Assembly: GCF_003325355.1 (NCBI RefSeq)
Contig: NZ_CP030850.1
Coordinates: 4,705,501-4,769,500 of the forward strand
Direction of reading: 5' to 3'
Length of the DNA stretch: 64,000 bases
Source: Runella rosea
GTDB taxonomy: Bacteria; Bacteroidota; Bacteroidia; Cytophagales; Spirosomataceae
Shown here: positions 28,180-36,745 of the stretch, piece by piece
Layout of the letters: every line of letters begins with the position of its first letter
Position numbering within the stretch: position 1 is the first letter of the stretch
Made by a program: the position numbers and the translations under genes
Notes under the pieces: model-generated
Seen by the model: the letters and a program-made list of their open reading frames with translations, nothing else
Told to the model about the DNA's origin: nothing
The model's database searches: none

Positions 28180-28686
28180 TTACAATTTATGATAGGTATA
28201 AATAAGCGTATTCTTTTTATACGGGCCTATTTTGGTTGCATCTACCCTTAGCGACATTATTTTTACCTCGGATGAAGTCTCAATAGCATAGGTTAAATCA
28301 CCACTTTGGCCTAATGTTTCGGCCAATTGTTTTTCTTGGGTACCTATAATTTTCAACTCCCCGACATCAATATTTACCCCATTCAATCGCTTGACTTTCA
28401 GCTCCCAACGCACTTCACGGCTTTTCCCATCCTGCGTAGCGACCAATCTTCCATCGCTGAAAAATTCCCAAATGATGACAGTTCCTTTTGATTTAAGTTC
28501 TGTTCCAGTATCGATTTCAGACCCGTCTTGTTTCACTATTTCGTAAACAAAGCGTATTGCCTCCCACTTGCCAATTAATGACTGGAAATTATCAGGCTGA
28601 GGGTCTTCGGTTTTCGAGCCGCAACCAGCGCCCGAGTTGAGGACTAAGATGCTCAACAGTACGGAGCAAGAAAGTAGTTTTTTCAT
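28180..28686 (-). CDS. Small lipoprotein, lipocalin-like
   Basis: A 168-residue lipoprotein with signal MKKLLSCSVLLSILVLNSGAGC. The end of its signal (LNSGAGC) is identical to that of the next gene upstream, which suggests duplication. The mature part starts with a Glu/Pro linker, then SLIGKWEAIRFVYEI, an early G-x-W typical of lipocalin-like domains, and is beta-rich to the end (LIYTYHKL). No catalytic motif is visible. Spacing is 4 bases to the upstream lipoprotein and 7 to the downstream gene. Function unknown; a binding or inhibitor role is only a guess. Confidence 0.7.
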   Translation of the reverse strand: MKKLLSCSVLLSILVLNSGAGCGSKTEDPQPDNFQSLIGKWEAIRFVYEIVKQDGSEIDTGTELKSKGTVIIWEFFSDGRLVATQDGKSREVRWELKVKRLNGVNIDVGELKIIGTQEKQLAETLGQSGDLTYAIETSSEVKIMSLRVDATKIGPYKKNTLIYTYHKL

Positions 28687-28690
28687 GGCC

Positions 28691-29167
28691 TTATTGGGTT
28701 CTTTTCATATACCACCTCACCAAACTATAATCGGTATTTCCCACAAATGGACTGCCATTAACTATCCATACAATCTCATTATCGCTCAGTATTTCCAAGT
28801 GCCCTGTCAGTTGGTCTCCATAAACTTCGGCGATGTCTTTATTGTCATTGTACAGCGTTAATTCGCCTGTTCCAGCGGCTGCATTTTTTACTTTGTAAGA
28901 CCATCGGCCTTGCTTTTCGCAGGTTTGTTGGAAGCAGCCATCCATTGAGCCATCTGCATAAAATTTATAGCCTAGGTAGCCATCCTTAATAGTCAGCGTG
29001 ATTTTATCACTTGCTGATACGGAATAGGTTTTGTACACGTCCCAGCGGCCACCAACGAGCAGTTTAACATATTCGGGCTCGGGCTCTTCTTTTTTGTCAC
29101 TGCAACCCGCTCCCGAGTTGAGGATGAAAACGCTGATTAAAACAACGTACGCGGTTATTTTTTTCAT
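28691..29167 (-). CDS. Small lipoprotein, lipocalin-like, paralogue of its neighbour
   Basis: A 158-residue lipoprotein with signal MKKITAYVVLISVFILNSGAGC and a short acidic/Pro linker (KKEEPEPEYV). The mature domain opens LLVGGRWDVYKTYSV and contains alternating strands ending YSLVRWYMKRTQ, consistent with a small beta-barrel. A Cys pair lies in the middle (GCFQQTC). It lies 20 bases after the M91-like metallopeptidase gene. If that enzyme is a toxin, a lipoprotein encoded directly downstream is a candidate immunity protein, but this rests on position only. Confidence 0.7.
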   Translation of the reverse strand: MKKITAYVVLISVFILNSGAGCSDKKEEPEPEYVKLLVGGRWDVYKTYSVSASDKITLTIKDGYLGYKFYADGSMDGCFQQTCEKQGRWSYKVKNAAAGTGELTLYNDNKDIAEVYGDQLTGHLEILSDNEIVWIVNGSPFVGNTDYSLVRWYMKRTQ

Positions 29168-29187
29168 GGTTGTTATTGATTAAACTT

Positions 29188-30051
29188 TTATTTGGTCCAT
29201 CCTTCTTTTTCTACCCGTTCGGCTTCTCTTAAAAATTTCATCGCCTCTCCTTCTAGTTCGTCTGTTCTGTGGAAAACCTCTCCCGAACGCGGCCGCAATT
29301 CCCGCAGTCTCCGTTCTGGAAGTGTATTCAAATAATAACGGACTGGGTTAAAAACGCCATTTTCGTGACGGACATAGTTGAAAATTAGCTCAGGTGCCTG
29401 CTCTGTCAGATTCCAAATCAACTTTTCGTGAGGAAATTGAGAATAAGGATAGCCAAATTGGTTTGGGTCAGCATGAAGTATCAGAAATCCCTCGTCATGA
29501 CTGCACATACCTGTGAGTTGTCCCTCGGTATGGTCTCTGCGTAGAACTTGCCTACCTTTTGCCGACATGTATATATTGGTCAATAAAATTGCCGCAAACT
29601 CACCAAAAGTATGGTAGTAAAAATTGGGTGGGACAAACAATGCCATATCTTGCTTGGCGCCATGATGCATAAAATAAGCATGAATAAGTTCATGTAATAT
29701 TATTTCGTCAGGCATAAAACCTGGACTTTTTTTACCTGTTCCCTTCACATATTCTACTGAAATAGGGATTTCAATGGCATTTCCCCAGCTTGGATTTCGT
29801 CTATCTTCCGCACACGCATTTCCATTGATTGGATCAGGCGTAATAATGACTTTTTTATTGCTCGTCTGACCAATGAGATTGATGATTCCCAGCCCCGTCC
29901 AATTAGCTTTCATAATATCTGCCAACAACGACAGTACCCGCTTTTGGAAATCTTCAAAGTCATCTACGTATTTGGTTCCCGGTGCAACGATTATATTGGG
30001 AGCATAGATAAAAGAGACCGAATTGCTCATGGTCGTATTATTTTCCAGCAT
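29188..30051 (-). CDS. M91-like zinc metallopeptidase (NleD-type), no signal peptide
   Basis: A 287-residue protein with a gluzincin-like HExxH motif, HELIH at residues 120-124 (IILHELIHAYFMHHG), and a candidate third ligand E151 in FGEFAAILLTN. The surroundings (KKVIITPDPINGNACAEDRRNP before, GRQVLRRDHTEG after) resemble the peptidase M91 family, whose founder NleD is a type III secreted protease. M91 domains also occur as toxin ends of other secretion systems. No signal peptide or membrane segment is seen, although both flanking genes encode exported proteins. The start at 30051 overlaps the upstream stop by 14 bases; ATG at 30030 is an alternative. The family assignment is by motif and pattern, and target and export route are unknown. 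Confidence 0.7.
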   Translation of the reverse strand: MLENNTTMSNSVSFIYAPNIIVAPGTKYVDDFEDFQKRVLSLLADIMKANWTGLGIINLIGQTSNKKVIITPDPINGNACAEDRRNPSWGNAIEIPISVEYVKGTGKKSPGFMPDEIILHELIHAYFMHHGAKQDMALFVPPNFYYHTFGEFAAILLTNIYMSAKGRQVLRRDHTEGQLTGMCSHDEGFLILHADPNQFGYPYSQFPHEKLIWNLTEQAPELIFNYVRHENGVFNPVRYYLNTLPERRLRELRPRSGEVFHRTDELEGEAMKFLREAERVEKEGWTK

Positions 30052-30910
30052 TGTAAATACTCATCAACAAAGCCTTGCTAATGCGCTGCCCTGCTTTTTT
30101 GCCGATATGCCCCTGTCCGTCGGAAGAATCAATGCCATTTACATCCGACGGGTCGGAGGCGGTGTTACGGTTTTCGGTACAAATACGCCAAACGTTATTC
30201 TGTTGACACACTCCGTTGTTGCTTTCCAATTCCTGTAAATCAAAGATGACATCGGTATTTTTGAAGGTATCTTTCATCCATTGTCCCACTTTCATTTTGG
30301 CGGCGTTTCCCTCAAACGAAGTGGTGGAATAAACCAATGGCGGCGTGACATGAACGAAGCGGAGCGTGGGCGATTGAGCCCTCAGGGCATCTACGAAGGC
30401 TTTGTATTCAGTTTTTACTTTTTCAAAATTATCGTCCATTACATCGGCATAACCAAACTTAAAAATCGCAATTTGAAGCAGGTCTTTATTGCGGGTTGCA
30501 TTTTCCCGAAAAACCCTGATTTTTTCGGATGGATTTCCATTGGCAATGCCGCCTACATCCACAAAGATGCCCCCTCGCAAGCCGCCGTCGGTTTTGTCGT
30601 TGGGTCCATAATAATCAAACGGAAAGCCGTTGGCTTTACAGCCTTCTTCCAAATCTTGCCCCACCGATTGGTGCAGAAATAGGGCATTCCAGTTCTTGAT
30701 ACGGTCTTTTTCACTTGCAGCAAGTTTGTCCCAGGCCTCTACTCCCGCGAGACCCACCACCCCAGGCTGGCCTTTACCGAGGGTTCCACCGCCCGTATTA
30801 GAGCCATTGTTAGTATTATTTCCTGAATTATCGGGCTCTGGGTCTCCACCGCATTGAAAAAAGCTTACAGATAGAAAGACTAAAACAAGGAGAATGAGAA
30901 ATCGTGACAT
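30038..30910 (-). CDS. SGNH-hydrolase-like lipoprotein
   Basis: A 290-residue exported protein, probably a lipoprotein (MSRFLILLVLVFLSVSFFQC), with an Asn/Gly-rich linker to about residue 45. The domain opens NWNALFLHQSVGQDLEEG, where HQSVG is a plausible block I with the nucleophile Ser. It continues LLQIAIFKFGYADVMDDN and ends with GQGHIGKKAGQRI, where the His would be catalytic. This layout fits SGNH/GDSL-like esterases that deacetylate glycans in other systems, but the actual substrate is unknown. It is the first gene of the minus-strand cluster running to 25997, and the M91-like gene overlaps its end. Confidence 0.75.
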   Translation of the reverse strand: MSRFLILLVLVFLSVSFFQCGGDPEPDNSGNNTNNGSNTGGGTLGKGQPGVVGLAGVEAWDKLAASEKDRIKNWNALFLHQSVGQDLEEGCKANGFPFDYYGPNDKTDGGLRGGIFVDVGGIANGNPSEKIRVFRENATRNKDLLQIAIFKFGYADVMDDNFEKVKTEYKAFVDALRAQSPTLRFVHVTPPLVYSTTSFEGNAAKMKVGQWMKDTFKNTDVIFDLQELESNNGVCQQNNVWRICTENRNTASDPSDVNGIDSSDGQGHIGKKAGQRISKALLMSIYNAGK

Positions 30911-31533
30911 TTTTGGTACACTGTTAAATTTTGGTCAAAAATCAGGAAAAGCGCTGTTAATCAACTGGTAAAAAACGGACATTATACAAAAATCAGAATC
31001 AACACTAACACTACGAGTAGTATATACAAAAAGCCCTCATAGATGCTTTGTCGAGTAATACGCGTCTTCATACAAAAAAAGATAGTGCCTATAATTTGAT
31101 AGACGAAAACTATAAAAAAACTACAAGTAGCAACGGCAGCATTGTGTAAGTGGCTAATGCCAATGAGCCAAAGGCGGGAACGCTTTATTGAAGTGGTTGC
31201 ATAGAAACCTTCCAGATGTCAAAAATCACCCGCATCGTGATAATGATGACAAAGCTCATACGTTCTGCCTCATCCTGAGCAAAATCATTCGTTTTGTTGT
31301 ATTTTATCATTCAATTGTTATGTTTCAACATCTAGCTTCGTCTTAGTTTTTTATCACTGCTTACTTTTCATCAATCGTTACTTTTACTATGACGCTGACA
31401 GATTACTTATTCAGAAAACGGTTCGTTTTGCTCTTGCTTTTCATGCGGAATTAGCAAAAGTTAGATAAACTACCTTTAATCAACTTTCCTGAAATTCAGT
31501 ACAAACATCTCTAAATTCCAAAACTCTACTTCC
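30911..31533. other. Intergenic stretch between divergent genes
   Basis: About 620 bases separate the minus-strand envelope cluster from the LytTR-only gene. Apart from one possible 29-residue membrane peptide (30982-31071, minus) I see no gene or tRNA. The region is AT-rich and must contain the promoters of both flanking units. No clear TTTG-N19-TAnnTTTG pair was recognised. Confidence 0.4.
30982..31071 (-). CDS. Possible 29-residue single-span membrane peptide
   Basis: A short frame from the ATG at 31071 encodes a basic N-terminus (MKTRITRQSIYEG) followed by a continuous hydrophobic stretch (FLYILLVVLVLILIFV) and a stop. The positive-inside pattern and clean helix length are what a small membrane protein looks like, but a gene this short can arise by chance and no ribosome site is evident. 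Confidence 0.3.
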   Translation of the reverse strand: MKTRITRQSIYEGFLYILLVVLVLILIFV

Positions 31534-31878
31534 ATGAATACTATTTTAGTTCCAGGCTACTCTAAAAACAAATCAATACAAACGAATGAAATCGTGAGGT
31601 TGGAAGGCTCTGGAAATTACACCATTTTTCACATGATCGATGGTCGTCATTTCCTTACTTCCAAAAGTTTGATTTATTATGAGGAGTTGCTTTCTTTTCC
31701 GTTTGTAAGAATACATAAATCCTGCCTGATTAATATTCACTATGCGTTACAAAGGAAAACGTCTGATTTCGTAAGTATGATGGACGGTACCGAAGTGCAG
31801 GTATCAAGGCGAAGAAAACCTGAACTGAAGAAGTATTTGAAATGCCCACGTAAACCTAGACGGCGGCCTGCGGAATAA
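31534..31878 (+). CDS. Stand-alone LytTR DNA-binding protein
   Basis: A 114-residue protein consisting of a single LytTR domain: NEIVRLEGSGNYTIFHMIDG, FLTSKSLIYYEELL, FVRIHKSCLINIHYAL and DGTEVQVSRRRKPEL. There is no receiver domain. A strongly basic tail (KCPRKPRRRPAE) follows. Such proteins are common in Bacteroidota and are thought to act as one-component regulators, sometimes with a membrane partner; none is adjacent. It may control the divergent envelope cluster or the downstream phosphatase gene, which is inference from position. Confidence 0.88.
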   Translation: MNTILVPGYSKNKSIQTNEIVRLEGSGNYTIFHMIDGRHFLTSKSLIYYEELLSFPFVRIHKSCLINIHYALQRKTSDFVSMMDGTEVQVSRRRKPELKKYLKCPRKPRRRPAE

Positions 31879-32298
31879 TATTTGCCATAGCAATCTGGTA
31901 TACTAAAAATCCATTTATCGTCAGTAAAGGCTTGTTTTTTATTTTATTTTGTCATATTTTTACTTTGTATTGTACTATTTTAAATATTGAGTTTTTTTCC
32001 AAAAAAGGGAACCTCTTTTTCAATACGCGATCAATTCTATCTCAAAAACATCGCTTTCGAGTTAATTGAAGAAATCTTTCTGGGCCTAGAATCACTTCCT
32101 CTTTTTAGGTCAAATATTACGCCTCCACACCTACTATTAAACAGGCTCTTGTTAGACAAATACTTTTGGGTGAAATCATCCATTGGTACAAGCAGTGCTG
32201 CCGACAACACGAGGTCGTAGATGCTGCTGTTGCCAGTGGTAACAGCCTACTTATTGATTCTTAATGCCCTATTTATTCAATCTCTTACTCTGCATACT
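31879..32298. other. Intergenic stretch before the phosphatase gene
   Basis: About 420 AT-rich bases. A 77-codon frame at 31987-32220 begins with TTG, lacks a ribosome site and shows no protein-like pattern, so I do not call it. Otherwise only the presumed promoter and leader of the gene at 32299 are expected here. Confidence 0.4.
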
Positions 32299-35200
32299 AT
32301 GAAAACCTTTAGTATTTCGTTGGGGAAATTTTTCTTCCTTTTCCTAATTACCATCATCAGTATAGACACCTTAGCCCAAACCACTTTTGTTCCCTTTAAA
32401 TCAACGGGCTGGAAATACCGAACCTCCAATCAAGAACCCGCCACTTTTGGCAGCGGGACATGGAAAACAAATGCCTACAGCGATGCGGCTTGGGCGAGCG
32501 GACAGGCTACGCTGGGTTATGAAGATGGTGGTGGCGGTACGCCTACTCACCCCCTCAACACGTGGGTATGGCCTTACAGCGCAAGCCGAACGGGCACCAA
32601 CAGCTCCAAAACTCATTATTTCCGCAAGACGTTCAATGTCGGAAATTTCAATGATTACACTGCTTATCGTATCAAAACGTGGTGCGATGATGGGTTGGTG
32701 GCTTATTTGAACGGGCGAGAAATTTTCAGATTAAATATGCCCGCCACGACCATAGATTCACTTACCTCAGCGGTAGTTGCCCCGCCTAATGATTCCATTT
32801 ATAAAGATACTACTGTCTATATTCCAACCGATTTACTAAACGGCACCAACATCATTGCGGTAGAAGTGCATCAGGCAGGCAACAGCATAGATAGATATTT
32901 CGACTTATCTATCGAAGGAATCACTGCACCAACTACCTGCCCCGAATGGCCCGTCGCGTTCAAATCAACGGGCTGGAAATATAGAACCGCTAATCAAGAA
33001 CCCACCACTTTTGGCAATGGCACATGGAAAACAAATGCCTACAGCGATGCGGCTTGGGCGAGCGGACAGGCTACGCTGGGTTATGATGACGGCACGCCTA
33101 CACACATCATCAATACGTGGGTATGGCCTTACAGCGCAAGCCGAACGGGTAATAATAGCTCCAAAACTCATTATTTCCGGAAGTGTTTCAACATTACAGA
33201 TAAAAGTACGTATACCGGGTATCGTATCAAGACGTGGTGCGATGATGGGTTGGTGGCTTATTTGAATGGGCGAGAGATTTTCAGATTAAATATGCCTGCC
33301 ACGACCATAGATTCACTTACCTCAGCGATAGTTGCCCCGCCTAATGATTCCATTTATAAAGATACCACTGTCTATATTCCAGCCGATTTACTAAACGGTA
33401 CTAACGTCATTGCGGTAGAAGTACACCAATCAGGGTCCAGCATTGACCGGTATTTCGACTTATCTATCGAAGGGGTAGGAGGATGTCCTTCGGCAACGCT
33501 TGTACGGCAACCTTATTTGCAAATAGGCACGCCTACTTCGGTAATTGTTCGCTGGAAAACCAACGTAGCCACCAACAGTAAGGTAAAGTACGGGACCGAC
33601 CCCAACAATCTTAATCTTCAAGCAACTTTACCCGCAACCACCGTTGAGCATATTGTGCCGTTGACGGGGTTATCGCCCAATACAAAGTATTATTACTCAG
33701 TGGGCTATACCTGCGGAATGGCCGAAACTACGCTAGCAAGTGGCACTGATTATTATTATTACAGTATGCCCAACAACAATACGACCGATTCGTTGAGGTT
33801 GTGGATTCTGGGGGATGTATGTAGCAATAACCCACTGGGCTTACCGAGTGTTACCGACGGAACGCGCCGGCAAGTAAACGTTCGAAATGCCTACATGAAC
33901 TATCTCGGAAATAAGCGTTTGCATGGCATTCTTTTTGGGGGAGACAATTCAAAGTTAGAAGGCTTCGACGGGACTGATACTGCACTTGATTATAATCTAT
34001 TTCCTGTTTACCCAAATCAATTCAGGAATACCGTTTCTTGGATTTCATTGGGAAACCACGACTATGGATATAGACCCTACGCTGATTCAACGATTGCTGG
34101 CTACAATGCCTTCTCCTACCCTACGTTGGCAGAAGCAGGCGGAGTACCATCTGCAAGTAAAGGCTATTACTCTTTTGATTTAGGAGATGTACATATTATC
34201 ATGCTGAACCCTTATCATCCCGACGCTTTTCTTACCCGAGGGGCTATCCCTGGCTGTACGGGCGGTGGGTGGCTTTGTCTCACTAGCTACCCTATGTCGA
34301 TGTTCTTGTTGAAGTTTGATGATCCCGCTAATCGCTTAAATATTTTCAATCAACTACAACAGGTCAAATGGTTGAAGGCAGATTTAGCCGCCACAACCAA
34401 AAAATGGAAAATCGTATTATTTCATACGCCGCCTTATACCAAAGGAACCCATGATTCTGACGCGCCTTCCACTGCGTGGGATAAACCCGAAGGGGAATTA
34501 AAGATAATGCGCGAACTGCTGGTACCTGTTTTAGAACAGTATAAAGTAGATTTAATTGTGACCTCCCATACGCACGCTTATGATCGCTCTTTCCTGATGC
34601 AAGGAGTGACGGGCACGCCAACACAAGCGCAATTCAGGTCAAATCCTAGCCAATTACTGCAAAATTGGTCAGGAACTTACGGCCCATCTTCAAAACCATA
34701 CATCAAAAACAGCCCCTACAACGGTGCGGTTCACGTAGTTACGGGCAACGCTGGCAGGGGGGCTACCCCAGGAGCTGGCGATGGTAAAGAGACGAGTGTG
34801 AATAAACCTCACCCCGTCATGTTTTACAGCGATAGTACCGATGCCCTCCTTTCCACTGGAGGAAGCGTAGAGCTTGTCATCAACCAAAATCGTCTGGATG
34901 TTAGATACTTAAAACTCGTTGACGACAACAGCCTAAGTTCTACCCCTCCGTACACCATCAAAGATCAGTTTACCATCATGAAAGATGTGAACAAAAAAAC
35001 CACTTACAACAACCCTACTTTACCCCTAAACTTGACGGCCTCGTGGGAGGGAAACTATTCGTGGAAAATCCTTGGTGGCGGAAGTCTGCCCAACACCACG
35101 AAGGGGATTACGGTATCGCCCGTGACCAACACCACCTACATCGTCAATGATGGCTACAACGGCGGGAATGGATTTTTGGCTGATACGTTTATTGTAATTG

Positions 35201-35538
35201 TGAACAACTGCCCTCCGACCATCACCCTCAACACTACCATCCCGACAAGTACGGTCTATCAGGCGTCGCAGTGGATCAAAGGGACCAATACCAATATCAT
35301 TACGCCGTCGGCTACGGTAGAGTACCGGGCGGGCTACATTGAGTTGAAACCCACAGGAGCTGGAACCGCTTTCTTGGCTACGCCAAGTAGTGGTCATTAT
35401 TTCTTGGCCGTACCAGTGGGCTGCAATCCCGGCGGTGGAGGCAGCAGTGACCAACCTAGTTCACCAACACAGAAAGTTTCTGAAGGCATTGTACCACCGA
35501 ATACCAATAGCATCAAAAAGAAAAGAATAGAGCCTTAA
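32299..35538 (+). CDS. Secreted purple-acid-phosphatase-like metallophosphoesterase with duplicated N-terminal module
   Basis: A 1079-residue exported protein; ATG 32299 opens the signal peptide MKTFSISLGKFFFLFLITI. Two near-identical modules of ~170 residues follow, each starting FKSTGWKYRT and ending DRYFDLSIEG, probably carbohydrate-binding beta-sandwiches. Then comes a fibronectin-like PAP N-domain (VRQPYLQIGTPTSVIVRWKT, LTGLSPNTKYYYSVGY). The metallophosphoesterase domain shows LWILGDVC, LFGGDN, SLGNHDYG, VLFHTPPY and the final SHTHAYDRS, i.e. the five metal-binding blocks, although the first reads GDVC rather than D-x-G. The C-terminal part is beta-rich and ends in a Ser/Pro/Lys tail without a clear T9SS domain. 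Likely a cell-surface or secreted phosphatase or phosphodiesterase. Confidence 0.88.
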   Translation: MKTFSISLGKFFFLFLITIISIDTLAQTTFVPFKSTGWKYRTSNQEPATFGSGTWKTNAYSDAAWASGQATLGYEDGGGGTPTHPLNTWVWPYSASRTGTNSSKTHYFRKTFNVGNFNDYTAYRIKTWCDDGLVAYLNGREIFRLNMPATTIDSLTSAVVAPPNDSIYKDTTVYIPTDLLNGTNIIAVEVHQAGNSIDRYFDLSIEGITAPTTCPEWPVAFKSTGWKYRTANQEPTTFGNGTWKTNAYSDAAWASGQATLGYDDGTPTHIINTWVWPYSASRTGNNSSKTHYFRKCFNITDKSTYTGYRIKTWCDDGLVAYLNGREIFRLNMPATTIDSLTSAIVAPPNDSIYKDTTVYIPADLLNGTNVIAVEVHQSGSSIDRYFDLSIEGVGGCPSATLVRQPYLQIGTPTSVIVRWKTNVATNSKVKYGTDPNNLNLQATLPATTVEHIVPLTGLSPNTKYYYSVGYTCGMAETTLASGTDYYYYSMPNNNTTDSLRLWILGDVCSNNPLGLPSVTDGTRRQVNVRNAYMNYLGNKRLHGILFGGDNSKLEGFDGTDTALDYNLFPVYPNQFRNTVSWISLGNHDYGYRPYADSTIAGYNAFSYPTLAEAGGVPSASKGYYSFDLGDVHIIMLNPYHPDAFLTRGAIPGCTGGGWLCLTSYPMSMFLLKFDDPANRLNIFNQLQQVKWLKADLAATTKKWKIVLFHTPPYTKGTHDSDAPSTAWDKPEGELKIMRELLVPVLEQYKVDLIVTSHTHAYDRSFLMQGVTGTPTQAQFRSNPSQLLQNWSGTYGPSSKPYIKNSPYNGAVHVVTGNAGRGATPGAGDGKETSVNKPHPVMFYSDSTDALLSTGGSVELVINQNRLDVRYLKLVDDNSLSSTPPYTIKDQFTIMKDVNKKTTYNNPTLPLNLTASWEGNYSWKILGGGSLPNTTKGITVSPVTNTTYIVNDGYNGGNGFLADTFIVIVNNCPPTITLNTTIPTSTVYQASQWIKGTNTNIITPSATVEYRAGYIELKPTGAGTAFLATPSSGHYFLAVPVGCNPGGGGSSDQPSSPTQKVSEGIVPPNTNSIKKKRIEP
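32398..33472 (+). repeat. Direct duplication of a ~520-base coding module
   Basis: The segment 32398-32920 is repeated in frame at 32962-33472. One run of 65 bases (from ACATGGAAAACAAATGCC to TGGGTTATGA) is identical, and most other differences are single bases. The first copy has nine extra bases in a GGTGGTGGCGGT stretch. This points to a recent duplication or gene conversion within the phosphatase gene. Confidence 0.9.
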
Positions 35539-35544
35539 AAATTT

Positions 35545-36588
35545 TTATTCCAAATGCGTCTCTATCAATTTTTGTGCGATGGCCTCCCACGTGTAGCGAC
35601 GCCGGAGGTCATTATCAAAAACAAAGTCTTTCTTTTGGGCAATCAATTGTTGGAGTAATAATTCAAAATCGGAAGAATAATAACTTTCCAATACATAGCC
35701 GAGGCGATTTTTGGCTACAAATTGGGAGACTTTAATCTCGGCATTGATGATAACGGGCGTTTGTGATTGCACCGCGTCATAAATCTTATTGGGGCTGGCA
35801 TTGAGGTTATTGTCGTTGATGGGTTCGTACACCGACAAAATATAATCACATTCCGACGCCAGTCGCATGGTTTCCTGCTGGGTTTTAACACCCCAAAAGG
35901 TCACTTGTGGATGTTGACTCAGCAACCGTGTGGGCTCGTCATAGACCCAGCCAATCATCCAAACTTTTACTTTGGACGAGCATTTTAGCAATTCCGCCAA
36001 AAGCACCGTACCTCGCGTAACGCCCAACGAACCGCTGTATAAAATCAGCAACTCGTCGGCTGCGGCTGCCTTGGATTGAACGTCATAAAAAGCGTAAGGG
36101 TAATTTTCCACAACGACAGTTTTGTTCTGGAATTCTTTCGGAACGAGGGTTTTACGATTATCGTCGGTCACAATGATGGTTTTGGGCAATCGGTACAATA
36201 GGGATTGCAGCGAGCGTACGATGGGACTGGCAGAGCGCAGAAAAATAGAATCAAAAATATCGGCCACAACCCGCCGTCGACTCCAAATCAACAACGGAAA
36301 AAATATCAGTAACAACTGCTCATTGATAACGTGAATACTGCGAAATGACTGAGTAAAATAGCGTTTGACAAACGCAAAAAAATACCGAACGAGCGTACCA
36401 AGTGATTTGTGATGGCCTTCAATTAGGCAAAATTCCGCACAATAAGGCTTGACAAACGCCTGCGAATCATCCCGACCTATGCCTAAATAAACAACGTCAA
36501 AATGAGTAGATAAGGTCTTGATTTCTTTGTTGATACGCGTGTCAGAGCCATCATTGATACAAAGATAAAGAAGCTTCGGTAAAGGCAT
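35545..36588 (-). CDS. Glycosyltransferase, GT4-like
   Basis: A 347-residue GT-B glycosyltransferase, taken from the ATG at 36588 (MPLPKLLYLCINDGSDTRI). The longer frame to 36621 runs into the intergenic palindrome ACGGGC-GCCCGT and is not expected. The C-terminal half has the nucleotide-sugar-binding pattern: ILYSGSLGVTRGT, KVWMIGWVYDE, the SECDYILSVYEP region and NASPNKIYDAVQSQTPVI (E/N-type donor loop). The N-terminal half resembles acceptor-binding domains of capsule/LPS glycosyltransferases. Donor and acceptor are unknown. Its stop lies six bases from the stop of the converging phosphatase gene. Confidence 0.8.
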   Translation of the reverse strand: MPLPKLLYLCINDGSDTRINKEIKTLSTHFDVVYLGIGRDDSQAFVKPYCAEFCLIEGHHKSLGTLVRYFFAFVKRYFTQSFRSIHVINEQLLLIFFPLLIWSRRRVVADIFDSIFLRSASPIVRSLQSLLYRLPKTIIVTDDNRKTLVPKEFQNKTVVVENYPYAFYDVQSKAAAADELLILYSGSLGVTRGTVLLAELLKCSSKVKVWMIGWVYDEPTRLLSQHPQVTFWGVKTQQETMRLASECDYILSVYEPINDNNLNASPNKIYDAVQSQTPVIINAEIKVSQFVAKNRLGYVLESYYSSDFELLLQQLIAQKKDFVFDNDLRRRYTWEAIAQKLIETHLE

Positions 36589-36598
36589 ATTCTGTGGT

Positions 36599-36740
36599 AC
36601 GGGCCTCCTGCCCGTCATCATTAAATCAATTTTATGTTTTTATTGTATATCTGGGCAGACGCATTATTGTATGTGTGGGCAGACGCCTTATTGTTCATAC
36701 GGGCAGACGCATTATTGTTCATACGGGCAGACGCAAGGCC
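36599..36740. repeat. Palindrome plus four 24-base tandem repeats
   Basis: A small palindrome (ACGGGC 36599-36604, GCCCGT 36610-36615) is followed by four head-to-tail units of 24 bases at 36641-36664, 36665-36688, 36689-36712 and 36713-36736. Each has TATTGT near its start and GGGCAGACGC at its end. The last unit's GGGCAG can pair with the CTGCCC that follows. The array lies between the glycosyltransferase and the RsmF-like gene, both on the minus strand. Confidence 0.85.
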
Positions 36741-36745
36741 TGCCC

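Noticed and set aside
31987-32220. A 77-codon frame between the LytTR-only gene and the phosphatase gene
   Set aside because: It starts with TTG, has no ribosome site, shows no recognisable protein pattern, and ends at the leader of the next gene.
36641-36736. Could be a CRISPR array
   Set aside because: Units are directly adjacent with no unique spacers, and no cas gene is present.
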